Source: CAWGCE01 sp964480915
GTDB taxonomy: Bacteria > Planctomycetota > Planctomycetia > Pirellulales > Pirellulaceae
Assembly (NCBI GenBank): GCA_964480915.1
Contig: CAYZRS010000072.1
Span: forward strand, 1-22,061
Direction of reading: 5' to 3'
Length of the DNA: 22,061 nucleotides
Positions 1-7,711 of this stretch are shown piece after piece (the stretch's first letter is position 1; each line of letters opens with the position of its first letter). The notes under the pieces are model-generated. The model made no database searches, was not told the DNA's origin, and saw only the letters and a program-made list of their open reading frames with translations. The position numbers and the translations under genes are program-made.

Positions 1-884
1 GAGTTTTTCGTATGAGTTTCGCTTGATGGGCACATGGCATCGTGCCGCCACTTGTATACCAATGCCAACGTCTCTGTCGCGTCGTTGGGCTTTCACTTCA
101 GCTTGTAATTTTTTTCAAAAGTTGTGCAAGAAATGCAAAGCTGCCTCGTATCAGTCAGCAAGCTGCAGCCAGATATCGCACAGACGTTTGGGTCACAAGG
201 TTCTTTGTGGTTGCAGTGAATTCAACTCGACTTGGGACGAACAAAACGGCTCTGACTTTGCCTCGTGGTTCGACCTGAACTAGTCGCCGTCGAATATTGA
301 TCTGCTGTTGATGCGAGGAGCCACCGCCAGTCGGTATTGAAAAACAGACTTCTCCTGTTTGGCCGAAAAAGTTTCGCAAGTCTACACCGAGGTTGTCGAC
401 ACAATCATTGCGAATTCCTATCCGCTTGGGCAGTCAACTCGCTACTCGCCTTCCAGCCTTCCAACAGGCATGCAATGTCCAATTGCTTCGCTTGTGCGAA
501 TGAAGCAAGGTTGTTTGCTTCCTAGGCGGTTCGCTTTATTTTTTTCAAAAGCTGTGCAAGAAAATCTGGCCTGCACCGTAACAATTAGCAAGCCGCGATT
601 TGGCGTCTGAAACAGCAATACGAGTGCCTGTGTTTTTCGAATTCCAATCATCTTGTTGTTGATTGCGTTGGCACCTTAAGAGTTCTGTCACCGGAACGAT
701 CATGCTGTTTTGCGATGGTTCAGTTGTTGCCAAACGTGCTACCTGCGATCAGCAGTAACCGTCAGAAATCGTGACATGACTACTGTGAATATTGGCCTCC
801 TCTTGATGACACATTCCAATCAATTAGCCAGCCATCAAGAAACGGCTTGCCGAAAAACTCTCCTGCGGGCGAGTGGCTTGAATC
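1..884. other. gene-free stretch, no recognised product
   Basis: No reading frame here is longer than about 85 codons, and none of the short translations resembles a protein family I know on either strand. The stretch looks AT-richer than the right half of the window. What it does hold is a diverged direct duplication, listed separately. It could be decayed coding DNA or a long intergenic region upstream of the sigma factor; I cannot decide. No tRNA-like cloverleaf or T-loop motif was found. Confidence 0.6.
110..590. repeat. diverged direct repeat, two copies offset by 430 bp
   Basis: Bases 111-160 align without gaps to 541-590 with 38 of 50 identical. The identical core is a T-rich run followed by 'tttcaaaag' and, one mismatch later, 'tgtgcaag'. 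A second pair in the same order, 292-313 and 787-808, matches at 18 of 22 positions ('gaatattg...ttgatg') at an offset of 495. The two pairs suggest one old duplication of roughly 0.45 kb that has since drifted and gained or lost bases. Counted by eye. Confidence 0.5.
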
Positions 885-968
885 GTGGAACGCGACCATG
901 AGTGCTTCGGAATCAAGAGTGTTAGTTCTGCTCATGGGCATATCGTCCACAGAAAAGAGAAATCCCTG

Positions 969-1538
969 ATGATCAAGATCGAAAAAGAATCTATTGACGA
1001 TAGCAAGCCGCGCGAGTCGATTCCTGAAAACTGGATTGAGTCGTGTCGTCCCCGAATATTGGCCTACGGAAAGAGCAAATTACCTTTCGAAGTCGCTGAG
1101 GATCTGACTCAGGATACACTGCTGACCGCAATGCGGAAGCTGGACAGCTTTCGCGGATGCGGAAAGTTTGAGCACTGGTTGCTGGCCATCTTTCGTCGAA
1201 AAATGTTGGACTATTGGAAGGCTCAAAAGCGATCGCACTTACCCAGCAGCGATCTGCTGGAGATCTTCCTGGCAACAGGCGCGACTGCGACGCGTCAGCA
1301 CTCACTCGAAGAGCCTTGCAAGTTGCTTGAGTTCGCAGAACTCGGAACGGTGATTGAACAGGCTTTGTGTGAACTTCCAAAACTCCAGACCCGCGTCATG
1401 CATTTGAGTCGCGAGACCGATTTGTCCTCCAATGAAATCGCACAGCGGCTTAATGTTAGCATTCAAAATGTTTGGATCAGTCTGCATCGCGCCAGAAAGC
1501 ATGTGCAAAAGCGTGTGGATAAATATGCCATGTCGTAA
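969..1538 (+). CDS. ECF-type RNA polymerase sigma factor
   Basis: Sigma-70 family factor of the short ECF class, expected to direct core RNA polymerase to a small promoter set. From the ATG at 969 the product is 189 residues, the usual ECF size. Region 2 lies at about residues 24-88, with 'EDLTQDTLLTAMRKLDSF' and 'FEHWLLAIFRRKMLDYW' as the core-binding and -10-reading helices. Region 4 lies at about 134-184, with 'LPKLQTRVMHL' and the helix-turn-helix 'NEIAQRLNVSIQNVWISLHR'. A GTG at 885 in frame would add 28 residues unlike the family; the purine-rich 'aaaagagaaa' upstream favours 969. No zinc-finger anti-sigma gene follows; the DNA after it is a pseudogene region. Target genes cannot be told from the window. 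Confidence 0.88.
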   Translation: MIKIEKESIDDSKPRESIPENWIESCRPRILAYGKSKLPFEVAEDLTQDTLLTAMRKLDSFRGCGKFEHWLLAIFRRKMLDYWKAQKRSHLPSSDLLEIFLATGATATRQHSLEEPCKLLEFAELGTVIEQALCELPKLQTRVMHLSRETDLSSNEIAQRLNVSIQNVWISLHRARKHVQKRVDKYAMS

Positions 1539-1778
1539 TCCCGGCTGCTCAGCACCAGTGAAAACCTGCTTTGTATTAGGCGGCTATCGCTGCTTGGTGT
1601 TTTCTTTTGGCTTTGTCTGCCGTTTGGTATTCCAGACACTGACCGTTACGGGGGCGTGAACCTGCGCACAGGACGGATTTTCAGACGCAACTTCTCATTG
1701 CTGCAGCAACTGTGTTGCGACAGGCCGTCAGCAAGTGGCGCTCCTTATTCAGCTTGGCTATTTGCGAAAGCGAAACCC

Positions 1779-2460
1779 ATGAACGTGCTTCAGCAGGCTC
1801 CGCAATTCGATACCCCCCGCGGCACAGGAACTGGTTCATGGACTCTTCGGGATCCAGCCGACGCAACTCGCGAAGCAGCTCGACAGCGACCGTGATCAAG
1901 ACTGTAAACGTTTTGATCGAGCCGGAAGACAAGCTATTTGTTTTGGAGATCTCCAACGCAAACGAATCGCGTGACAATCTTGTTGCTCAAAACGAAATGA
2001 TGGCTCCGATCGCCGTGAGCGAAGTTGCTTTTCCGTAAGCGACGAAAGTTATTCCTTCACTCGAGGGCAAGCTGATCGAACAAGCCACGGCTAACGGTGC
2101 CTCTCACGTGGTTTGGGTGGTGACCTTCGTTGCTGGTATGCCGATGTCGCAGCTTAATCATTTCGGCGATCAATTACTGGTTGGCTTGGGCGCTGTTGTC
2201 GCTAGTATCGCCGAATCGCTAGGTGGCTATGATCACGCGGCACCGCATCGGCACTTCCACTGGGATCTCGCCAACGGACTTGCAGTCGTCGAAACACGGC
2301 TGGACTTGATCCAAGCTCCATCGAAGCGGCAGCAGATCGAGCTATTGTTCGGTCGGTTCCGGAAACAGACGTTTTCGCTGTTGCAAACGATGCCGCAAGG
2401 TGCGATTCACCATGATGCCAATGATGGTAACGTGATCGTGAGAGCCGCCGGAGATTCGGC
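1779..2460 (+). pseudogene. broken aminoglycoside-phosphotransferase-family kinase
   Basis: Joined across frames, the translation reads as an APH/choline-kinase-like phosphotransferase of the type also found fused to class III aminotransferases. The pieces are 'MNVLQQAPQFDTP' (frame 3), 'AAQELVHGLFGIQPTQLAKQ' and 'DSDRDQDC' (frame 1), and then frame 2 from 'NVLIEPEDKLFVLEISNAN' onward. A one-base shift lies at the C-run 1813-1818 and another near 1900. An in-frame TAA at 2036-2038 separates 'SEVAFP' from 'ATKVIPSLEGKLI'. The catalytic loop survives as 'IHHDANDGNVIV' (HxDxxxxN pattern), but the following metal-binding 'DFGD' segment is absent in all frames, so the 3' end has been lost near 2460. 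Non-functional as a kinase. Its neighbours give no pathway. Confidence 0.75.
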
Positions 2461-2562
2461 TGCGCCCAATCATGTCGACAGCGCATTGAAAGAGGGCGAA
2501 AAGGACATTAGAGTTTGGCCGAGTCACACAAAAGAAACCGTTGGGAACGTTCGCAGCCGGGA

Positions 2563-2598
2563 ACGAAAAAAAACGGCCGACAGGAATCGACCGTTTTG
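2563..2598 (-). terminator. Rho-independent terminator of the YHS gene
   Basis: On the minus strand an 11-bp stem with a single G-T wobble (2597-2587 with 2580-2570, 'aaaacggtcga' against 'tcggccgtttt') encloses a six-base loop and runs into eight or more Ts. It lies about 40 bases past the stop codon of the minus-strand YHS gene, which is the expected place and orientation. Confidence 0.8.
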
Positions 2599-2636
2599 AA
2601 GTTTCAATTATGTGTGCCAATGACTGGCTCTTGGGG

Positions 2637-3209
2637 CTATTTGTTGACCTTCGCCCAATGAGCATCTGCCTTGACGACCTGAATCTGCTCGGCATCCTTA
2701 TTCCAAATTTCAAGAGCGTCAACGTTCTTGTTCTTCAAGAACAGAAAAAGCTTTCCGTTGCTGACTTTGAAATTCGTTGGATCGACCGGAAACTTGTCCC
2801 CCAACGCCATTCCGGTCGCACACCAACCGCCGTATTCGGGCAGGTATTTTTCGGGAGTTTTATCGAACATCGCTTTTGCATCTGCGCTGACGAAGTGATA
2901 AGTGATGTCGTTGTGCGTTGAAACAAATTCAGGCTTTCCCTTAATCGCTTTGTTGGCCGCAAAGTAGGCGACGGGACAATAGCCATCAATCGCAACACCC
3001 GAACTCGGAACGTTGTAGTTGTGCAGATAGGCGCGAGACATTTGCGTTTCGGCTGACATCTCTTTTTTTTGCATTGTCGATTGTTTGGCCATCTTTTTGT
3101 CTGCCATCTTCTGGCCGCCGGTTTTCTGCGACTGGGCAGTCGCAACCGATGAAACCATGACAAGCATTGCGAGTGCCTTTAGTCCGATAGTAAGTACGTT
3201 CTTGTTCAT
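2637..3209 (-). CDS. secreted YHS-domain protein
   Basis: Product of 190 residues. The first 25 or so form a Sec signal peptide (basic 'MNKN', hydrophobic core, 'VATAQ' cleavage region), so the mature protein is exported. A Lys/Met-rich linker follows (about 30-60). The YHS domain lies at about 70-160, with 'GYCPVAYF', 'ITYHFVSADAKAMF', 'PEKYLPEYGGWCATGMALG' and 'FPVDPTNFKVSNGKLFLFL'. It resembles the group annotated as YHS domain-containing (seleno)proteins, here with ordinary Cys codons. YHS domains are thought to bind metal; the substrate is unknown. The ATG at 3207-3209 has 'tgaggaaat' just upstream as ribosome-binding site. A convincing terminator follows. It is transcribed alone, and its nearest upstream same-strand neighbour is over 400 bases away. 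Confidence 0.85.
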   Translation of the reverse strand: MNKNVLTIGLKALAMLVMVSSVATAQSQKTGGQKMADKKMAKQSTMQKKEMSAETQMSRAYLHNYNVPSSGVAIDGYCPVAYFAANKAIKGKPEFVSTHNDITYHFVSADAKAMFDKTPEKYLPEYGGWCATGMALGDKFPVDPTNFKVSNGKLFLFLKNKNVDALEIWNKDAEQIQVVKADAHWAKVNK

Positions 3210-3628
3210 CTCAATTTCCTCAATCTAAATGTGTGTGGTTGGTTGGGAAGAATTCGCATTGGTTTACAAACATAGAAGGTTGTCAGCTAGAATCGCTTAC
3301 AAAAAATGTTTCAGAATTCCTGCCGGCACAAACAAATACTCCTTCACGGTCGTCGTGTTCGATAACGCGGCCAAAGAGTTTCGACCGGCGAGCAATCGGT
3401 GGCCGTGCAAAGTCGAATCATCGGCAGAACCAAGAATCGGAACGAGATTGCAGCTAAGTCGATTACCCGTTCAGCAATCGAGGTGCCGTGTTGTTTCTTG
3501 TCGGCTTACTGCGACCCAAAATTACGAAGGAAAAAGTGAAACACAGAGGCAAGAGCTTTATTGAGAAAGATCCGAAAAAAGTCTCTTGCCTACTGTGTTT
3601 TCCTTCAGACGACCACTTACTTACAGCA
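3210..3628. other. intergenic region between two minus-strand genes
   Basis: No credible gene on either strand. It holds the ribosome-binding site and presumably the promoter of the YHS gene at its left end and the hairpin of the next gene at its right end. A possible promoter for the YHS gene was not pinned down. Confidence 0.5.
3531..3601 (-). terminator. long hairpin, probable terminator of the SPW-like gene
   Basis: Arms 3539-3555 ('aaacacagaggcaagag') and 3583-3600 ('ctcttgcctactgtgttt') are complementary over 17 bp with one bulged base; the loop is about 27 bases. Read on the minus strand, the hairpin is followed by a T-rich stretch ('cactttttcc') and lies roughly 30 bases after the stop of the minus-strand gene at 3629. 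The loop is longer than in most intrinsic terminators. The sequence also resembles dispersed 'cacagaggcacagag' repeats I remember from other genomes, so it may instead be a mobile palindromic repeat. Confidence 0.5.
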
Positions 3629-4015
3629 TTATGCCGCCGCTCTATCGGAGGCGACCATGGGTGCTTTTTGCGGGCTGTGCAAACTGACAACCGTTAGAAC
3701 CGCGAGTGCATTGGCCCAGTAGTAAATTGCGTCTAGCCCGGTGAATCCAAGCACGAGTGGAGCAATCGCGAAGGTGATCCCAACAGCGAAATCAACGGCC
3801 AAGTGAAGAGAGTAAGGCAACACTCGCACGACTCCAGTTTCGTGATCGGTCAGTAGCGTAAGCACAAGTGCAGCGACTCCGGTCGTGAAAGAAAGCCAAA
3901 ACGCGAGTGGGTTGGAAGATCCCAAGCCCAGCACAAACGGCATCGCCATCAAGGCAATTGCAACTGGATAATCAATAAGCGCGTGAATCCTCTGGGTTAC
4001 AAATCGAATGTTCAT
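3629..4015 (-). CDS. small four-helix membrane protein, SPW-repeat-like
   Basis: Product of 128 residues with four hydrophobic segments at about 13-32, 36-55, 69-92 and 94-110, so an integral inner-membrane protein. It is built from two similar halves, each starting with an amphipathic 'IHALIDY' or 'LHLAVDF' motif followed by a helix ending 'MPFVLGLG' or 'APLVLGFTG'. That arrangement matches SPW-repeat proteins, although the signature Pro-Trp is replaced by Pro-Phe/Pro-Leu. Function of the family is not established. The ATG has 'aaaggaatt' upstream. The very end ('SDRAAA') is polar. It lies on the same strand as the YHS and DUF2892 genes but with long gaps, so separate transcription is likely. 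Confidence 0.7.
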   Translation of the reverse strand: MNIRFVTQRIHALIDYPVAIALMAMPFVLGLGSSNPLAFWLSFTTGVAALVLTLLTDHETGVVRVLPYSLHLAVDFAVGITFAIAPLVLGFTGLDAIYYWANALAVLTVVSLHSPQKAPMVASDRAAA

Positions 4016-4618
4016 TTCTAATTCCTTTGTACTTTCAGTAAGTGGTTAGTTTCGTGACTGAGTTTAGGCTTCGTTGTTACTTGCCACGCTCAATTGACGA
4101 AATAGGACATCAGTACTTACTTTGATCTCGTAAAAAAATACGATTCGAGAGATGCCTTCGATATCGGGCTTTTTTCGAAGGAATGGACTCAGTTTGAATC
4201 TCATGAATGCGGCATTTATCCTCAGATACCGCCGCCCGGAAGAACGCGATTCCAATACTGGATACTTGTTCAATGTGAAAATGAAGCCTCAAGCCAGGTA
4301 TCACAGGAAGATGCATCCGAGCGAGAAGCAACGGATTCGGCTTTGCGTAACGATTTTTGGCCGCGAATGGACGCAGAAAAGCGCGGATGCGGTTTTAGCT
4401 GTTATCCGCGTCCACTCACGTGCATCGACGGTTCGTTTGCCGGACCTGTCCGTTGTCCAACCTGCGCTGTCGGGATTGAAGAAGCGACTTGAAGTCGAGT
4501 TGCCCCCCCACAAAAAAAAGGGAAAGCAAACAGCGGGGATAGGTCGACCCCGATTTCTTGACCGACGGCAATTGATCGGCCGGACTTCGATTCATGGTAG
4601 GCACGCTGCAACTGATTG
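4016..4618. other. gene-free stretch with a small inverted repeat
   Basis: Reading frames exist on both strands but none looks like a real protein, and they lack ribosome-binding sites. The left end carries the ribosome-binding site of the minus-strand membrane-protein gene. Around 4362-4420 there are inverted GC-rich words ('gcggat'/'atccgc', 'ggacgc'/'gcgtcc') beside 'ggccgcgaatggacgc', which resembles a dispersed REP-like element. At 4483-4495 lies the short palindrome 'cgacttgaagtcg'. Confidence 0.4.
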
Positions 4619-4870
4619 CTAATCGCGGCCTGAATTCAATTTGTCGTCGTCACAAGCCCAGTAGATGGGGCACCAGCCGGCGATCGCGGTGATCATTAGC
4701 TCCGTCTGCAAAATGAGTGACAAGACAGAACGCCAACCGAAGCTTTCGGCCAGCCCGCTGATGGTCAACAACATCAACGCGCCGCCAATGACCAAACGCT
4801 GAGCACGATCGCCGCGTGGTATTTTGCCACGCAGGTACCAGTTTCGTGTCGTTGATGATTGGGCAGCCAT
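4619..4870 (-). CDS. DUF2892 / YgaP-type two-helix membrane protein
   Basis: Product of 83 residues. After a basic N-terminal segment ('RNWYLRGKIPRGDRAQR') two hydrophobic helices lie at about 25-41 and 49-72; the second ends in the family signature 'AGWCPIYWAC'. This matches DUF2892, the membrane part of the YgaP rhodanese, here without the rhodanese domain. Members are inner-membrane proteins often found near sulfur or redox genes; no biochemical role is proven for the stand-alone form. Suggestively, the remnant of a thioredoxin-reductase-like gene lies upstream on the same strand. The ATG is preceded by 'gaggag' at about 13 bases, a rather long spacing. Confidence 0.75.
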   Translation of the reverse strand: MAAQSSTTRNWYLRGKIPRGDRAQRLVIGGALMLLTISGLAESFGWRSVLSLILQTELMITAIAGWCPIYWACDDDKLNSGRD

Positions 4871-5049
4871 CGTTGTCAGTTGCTCCTCGATCCGGCATTC
4901 TCTTGAGCTCGTGGTCCGCTGATTTCAGGTAATGTGAAATATACAAATCAACGGACCGTTCGCACGCTGTCGAACTCAGCACGGCATCCCAGCCGATCCA
5001 GGAATCTTCTGTCATCCTCGTAGTAAAGATAAATCTCTCGTTCGCAAAT

Positions 5050-5400
5050 TCAAGATGTCAGATGCCGCCGCCCGCCGTAGCTTGCCATGACTCCTTCTCC
5101 CGTGGCGGCAGCGACCTGAGCAACCGCGCCTTCGCGACAGTCGCCCGCCGCAAGGACACCATCGACATTGGTTTGCACGGTACCGCATTGCGTCGCCACA
5201 AAATTGCGCTCGGTAAGCTCGACAAAACCTTTCAGAAATTCAGTGTTGGGCACCAAACCAATGAACACGAATACGCCATCGGAGTCGCTCGATTGGACAG
5301 CACAACCTTAGTCCATTTGCGGCGAGGTTTCCTTACACCCCAATTAGGGATACTGGGACAACACTTTGAACGCGATGGCTCCTGCAGATGATTTCAGTCA
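5050..5400 (-). pseudogene. C-terminal remnant of a thioredoxin-reductase-like flavoprotein
   Basis: The best part, minus strand 5280-5050, reads 'DGVFVFIGLVPNTEFLKGF', then 'TVQTNVDGVLAAGDCREGA' and 'AQVAAATGEGVMAS'. These are the NAD(P)H-domain end and the second FAD motif (GDxR) of the thioredoxin reductase family. Upstream in the same frame are weaker traces ('AFKVLSQYP', 'KETSPQMD') broken by two TAA codons (about 5344 and 5310). The N-terminal FAD domain and the CxxC redox centre are absent in the DNA up to gdhA. A 72-codon open frame with GTG at 5268 remains, but it cannot encode a working enzyme. Confidence 0.75.
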
Positions 5401-5875
5401 TCCGATTCGATTCCCAGCACTTCGGATACAGAAATTGTTTGCGGCAAACCAAATTTGTCGTAAGAGCTTTTCCCGTTGGCGTTCGTCTTACGCTGATACG
5501 TTTTTTGGCAGCGTCGCTGGGCTATCAAAGAAAATGGCCGCGTCTTTCGCCGCGTAAAAGCAACTCCGCCGGAGTTCGCATTACTGGGCTAAAACTTGCG
5601 GGGTGACGTCACGCTTCCAAAGCAATTGCGTTGGGTTTGTTTTTTGCATCAACAACAAACTTCCAATCATTAAGTCCCCAATTGCACCTTGGCAGATGTT
5701 GGATCAAAGAGCATTGCTAACAAGCAAATAATAGGGTCAAGGTTTGATCGTAAGCATCCCAGTTGAATGACGTCTCAGTTTTGATTCAAAGCAATGACGA
5801 ATATGTGGCTCAAATTGCTCAATGTCGATTAGCCCGAATTACCAGCCAAATAGTGAGAATTAGTGAGAATTGCCG
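5401..5875. other. non-coding leader region of gdhA
   Basis: No gene recognised on either strand. The region is AT-rich compared with gdhA and presumably contains its promoter, which I could not place with confidence. Just before the start codon, 'tagtgagaat' occurs twice in tandem (5851-5860 and 5861-5870). Confidence 0.5.
5851..5870 (+). repeat. perfect tandem 10-bp repeat at the gdhA ribosome-binding site
   Basis: Two exact copies of 'tagtgagaat' abut, ending five bases before the ATG at 5876. Each carries 'gtgag', the only Shine-Dalgarno-like word near this start, so the duplication offers two weak candidate sites, about 9 and 19 bases from the ATG. A slip in copy number would change that spacing. 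Confidence 0.7.
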
Positions 5876-7240
5876 ATGTGGATTGAACCCTGCGAAAAAA
5901 CCGACTGCTTTATCAAAGGCTTGATCAAAAGAAATCCCGGCCAACCAGAATTCCATCAGGCCGTCAAAGAATTTGTCGAGACGGTGATGCCATTCGTCCG
6001 CGAGAACCCAAAGTATCAGAAGGCACAAATTTTGGAACGAATGACCGAGCCAGATCGGATCATCACGTACCGAGTGGTCTGGCAGGATGACCAAAACAAT
6101 GTGCGCGTGAACCGAGCTTGGCGAGTCCAATTTAATAACTCAATCGGGCCGTACAAAGGCGGTTTGCGATTTCACCCAACCGTGACGCTGAGTGTTTTGA
6201 AGTTCTTGGGCTTTGAACAAATTTTCAAGAACAGCCTGACCGGGTTGCCAATGGGCGGCGGCAAGGGCGGAGCAAACTTTAATCCCAAAGGCAAAAGCGA
6301 CGACGAAGTCATGCGTTTCTGTCAAGCGATGATGACCGAACTGAGCCGTCACATCGGTCAGTTTACCGATGTGCCGGCTGGTGATATCGGCGTCGGTGGA
6401 CGCGAGATCAGCTATTTGTTCGGGCAGTACAAACGACTGCGAAGTGAATTTACAGGCGTGTTGACGGGCAAAGGAATGCCCTTTGGCGGCAGTTTGGTCC
6501 GCACCGAAGCGACCGGTTATGGGTGCGTCTACTTTTGCGAAAACATGTTCCAGCATCGCGGCGACAGCATCGCAGGCAAGACGGTAGCCGTTTCTGGTTC
6601 CGGCAATGTCGCGACGTATGCAGTTGAGAAGGCGAATCAATTGGGTGCCAAAGTAGTGACGCTTTCGGATTCCGGCGGTTTCATTCACGATCCCGACGGC
6701 ATGGATGCGGAGAAGCTGGCTTGGGTCAAAGAACTCAAGGAAGTTCGTCGTGGTCGAATGTCTGAATACGTTCAGCAGTTCCCTTCTGCCACGTTTCACG
6801 CCGATCAACGGCCGTGGGGTGTGAAATGTGATGTCGCCTTGCCTTGTGCGACTCAGAACGAAATCAACGTGAAGGAAGCCGAAACTCTGATCGCCAACGG
6901 CGTTCAGGCGGTGTCCGAAGGCGCGAACATGCCAACGGAGCTGGAGGCGATTTATGCGTTCCAAAAAGCTGGCGTGCTCTTCGGGCCGGCCAAGGCTGCC
7001 AACGCTGGCGGCGTTGCGGTTTCGGGACTGGAGCAAAGCCAAAACGCACTTCGGCTTTCGTGGAGCCGTAAAGAAGTCGATGAGAAGCTACAAGAGATTA
7101 TGAAAAACATTCATCAGAAATGTGTGACCCACGGCACCATTGAAGGCAGCGAGAACAAAGTCGTCAATTACGTTCAAGGTGCCAACATCGCCGGCTTTAT
7201 CAAGGTCGCAGACGCGATGCTGGCGTACGGTGCAATCTGA
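5876..7240 (+). CDS. gdhA: NADP-specific glutamate dehydrogenase
   Basis: Makes glutamate from 2-oxoglutarate, ammonium and NADPH (reversible) in the cytosol; hexameric in the family. The 454-residue product is collinear with E. coli GdhA (447): 'RDPNQTEF'-like N-terminus ('RNPGQPEF'), 'RVVWQDDQNNVRVNRAWRVQ', 'GPYKGGLRFHP', 'LPMGGGKGG' holding the substrate-binding Lys near residue 130, 'DVPAGDIGVGGRE' with the catalytic Asp near 170, the dinucleotide motif 'SGSGNVA' near 240, 'LPCATQNEI', and 'NYVQGANIAGFIKVADAML' at the end. The ATG at 5876 is chosen over a TTG at 5870 on codon preference; the difference is two residues. It is flanked by long non-coding DNA and therefore probably monocistronic. 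A long open frame on the opposite strand is a shadow. Intact. Confidence 0.96.
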   Translation: MWIEPCEKTDCFIKGLIKRNPGQPEFHQAVKEFVETVMPFVRENPKYQKAQILERMTEPDRIITYRVVWQDDQNNVRVNRAWRVQFNNSIGPYKGGLRFHPTVTLSVLKFLGFEQIFKNSLTGLPMGGGKGGANFNPKGKSDDEVMRFCQAMMTELSRHIGQFTDVPAGDIGVGGREISYLFGQYKRLRSEFTGVLTGKGMPFGGSLVRTEATGYGCVYFCENMFQHRGDSIAGKTVAVSGSGNVATYAVEKANQLGAKVVTLSDSGGFIHDPDGMDAEKLAWVKELKEVRRGRMSEYVQQFPSATFHADQRPWGVKCDVALPCATQNEINVKEAETLIANGVQAVSEGANMPTELEAIYAFQKAGVLFGPAKAANAGGVAVSGLEQSQNALRLSWSRKEVDEKLQEIMKNIHQKCVTHGTIEGSENKVVNYVQGANIAGFIKVADAMLAYGAI

Positions 7241-7498
7241 TCTTCAATGCGACCTGAATTAGCGAAACACGAAGCAGACAACCATGGTAACGAGCGTCGT
7301 GTGAAGGGCGACTCGACAAGAGAAAAGTGACATGGGGGCTCCTCGAGTGAAATGGACACCGATTGCCCAGGGCTGTTGAGGTTAGCCCAAAAGAAATCAA
7401 TAGTCGACAACGGCCGCGTTGACTGCGAGGTAAGTAGCGAGTGACTTGCTGTCAGACGTGGACCGTGCCCCTATTGAACAATGCTCAAAGTACTAGAG

Positions 7499-7711
7499 CT
7501 AAGCAGCATCCTGCTCGACGTTCATCGCTTGCTGAGATTCGGCAATTTCTTCCGCATCGATACGCTCATGCACCTCTCCACGATGGATCGATACGTGTGG
7601 TGGCGCTTCAATTCCGATGCGAACACTGCGGCCCGAAGTCTGCAAGACGACCACCTTAATGTGGTCATCAATGATCAACGTTTGTTGCTCTTTTCTCGAA
7701 AGAACTAACAT
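7499..7711 (-). CDS. csrA: carbon storage regulator CsrA, RNA-binding translational regulator
   Basis: Small dimeric RNA-binding protein that binds GGA motifs in mRNA leaders and usually represses translation, often of flagellar or carbon-metabolism genes. The 70-residue product starts 'MLVLSRKEQQTLIIDD' and contains 'VRIGIEAPPHVSIHRGEVHE', matching CsrA throughout. Leu4, Arg6 and Arg44, which contact RNA in known CsrA proteins, are kept; position 42 is Ile instead of Val. The C-terminal tail is about nine residues longer than in E. coli and acidic. An in-frame extension to 7753 is rejected because 'aaggaggg' sits eight bases before the ATG at 7709-7711. The next upstream gene on the strand encodes a PEP-CTERM protein 107 bases away; no flagellar gene or fliW is in view. 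Confidence 0.93.
   Translation of the reverse strand: MLVLSRKEQQTLIIDDHIKVVVLQTSGRSVRIGIEAPPHVSIHRGEVHERIDAEEIAESQQAMNVEQDAA

Noticed and set aside
2108..2599. the 163-codon frame as an intact gene
   Set aside because: It begins in mid-domain of the phosphotransferase, just after an in-frame stop, and ends in non-homologous sequence, so it is part of the pseudogene.
4152..4622. 156-codon plus-strand open frame
   Set aside because: Basic, low-complexity translation without family resemblance; crosses an REP-like inverted repeat and lacks a ribosome-binding site.
4650..5015. 121-codon minus-strand frame starting 'MTEDSWIGWDAV'
   Set aside because: The first 45 residues look fairly natural, but it overlaps the DUF2892 gene in another frame for most of its length, and the only Shine-Dalgarno-like word abuts the ATG.
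6140..7042. 300-codon open frame on the minus strand
   Set aside because: It lies wholly antisense to gdhA, whose plus-strand translation matches the family end to end; the antisense protein resembles nothing.
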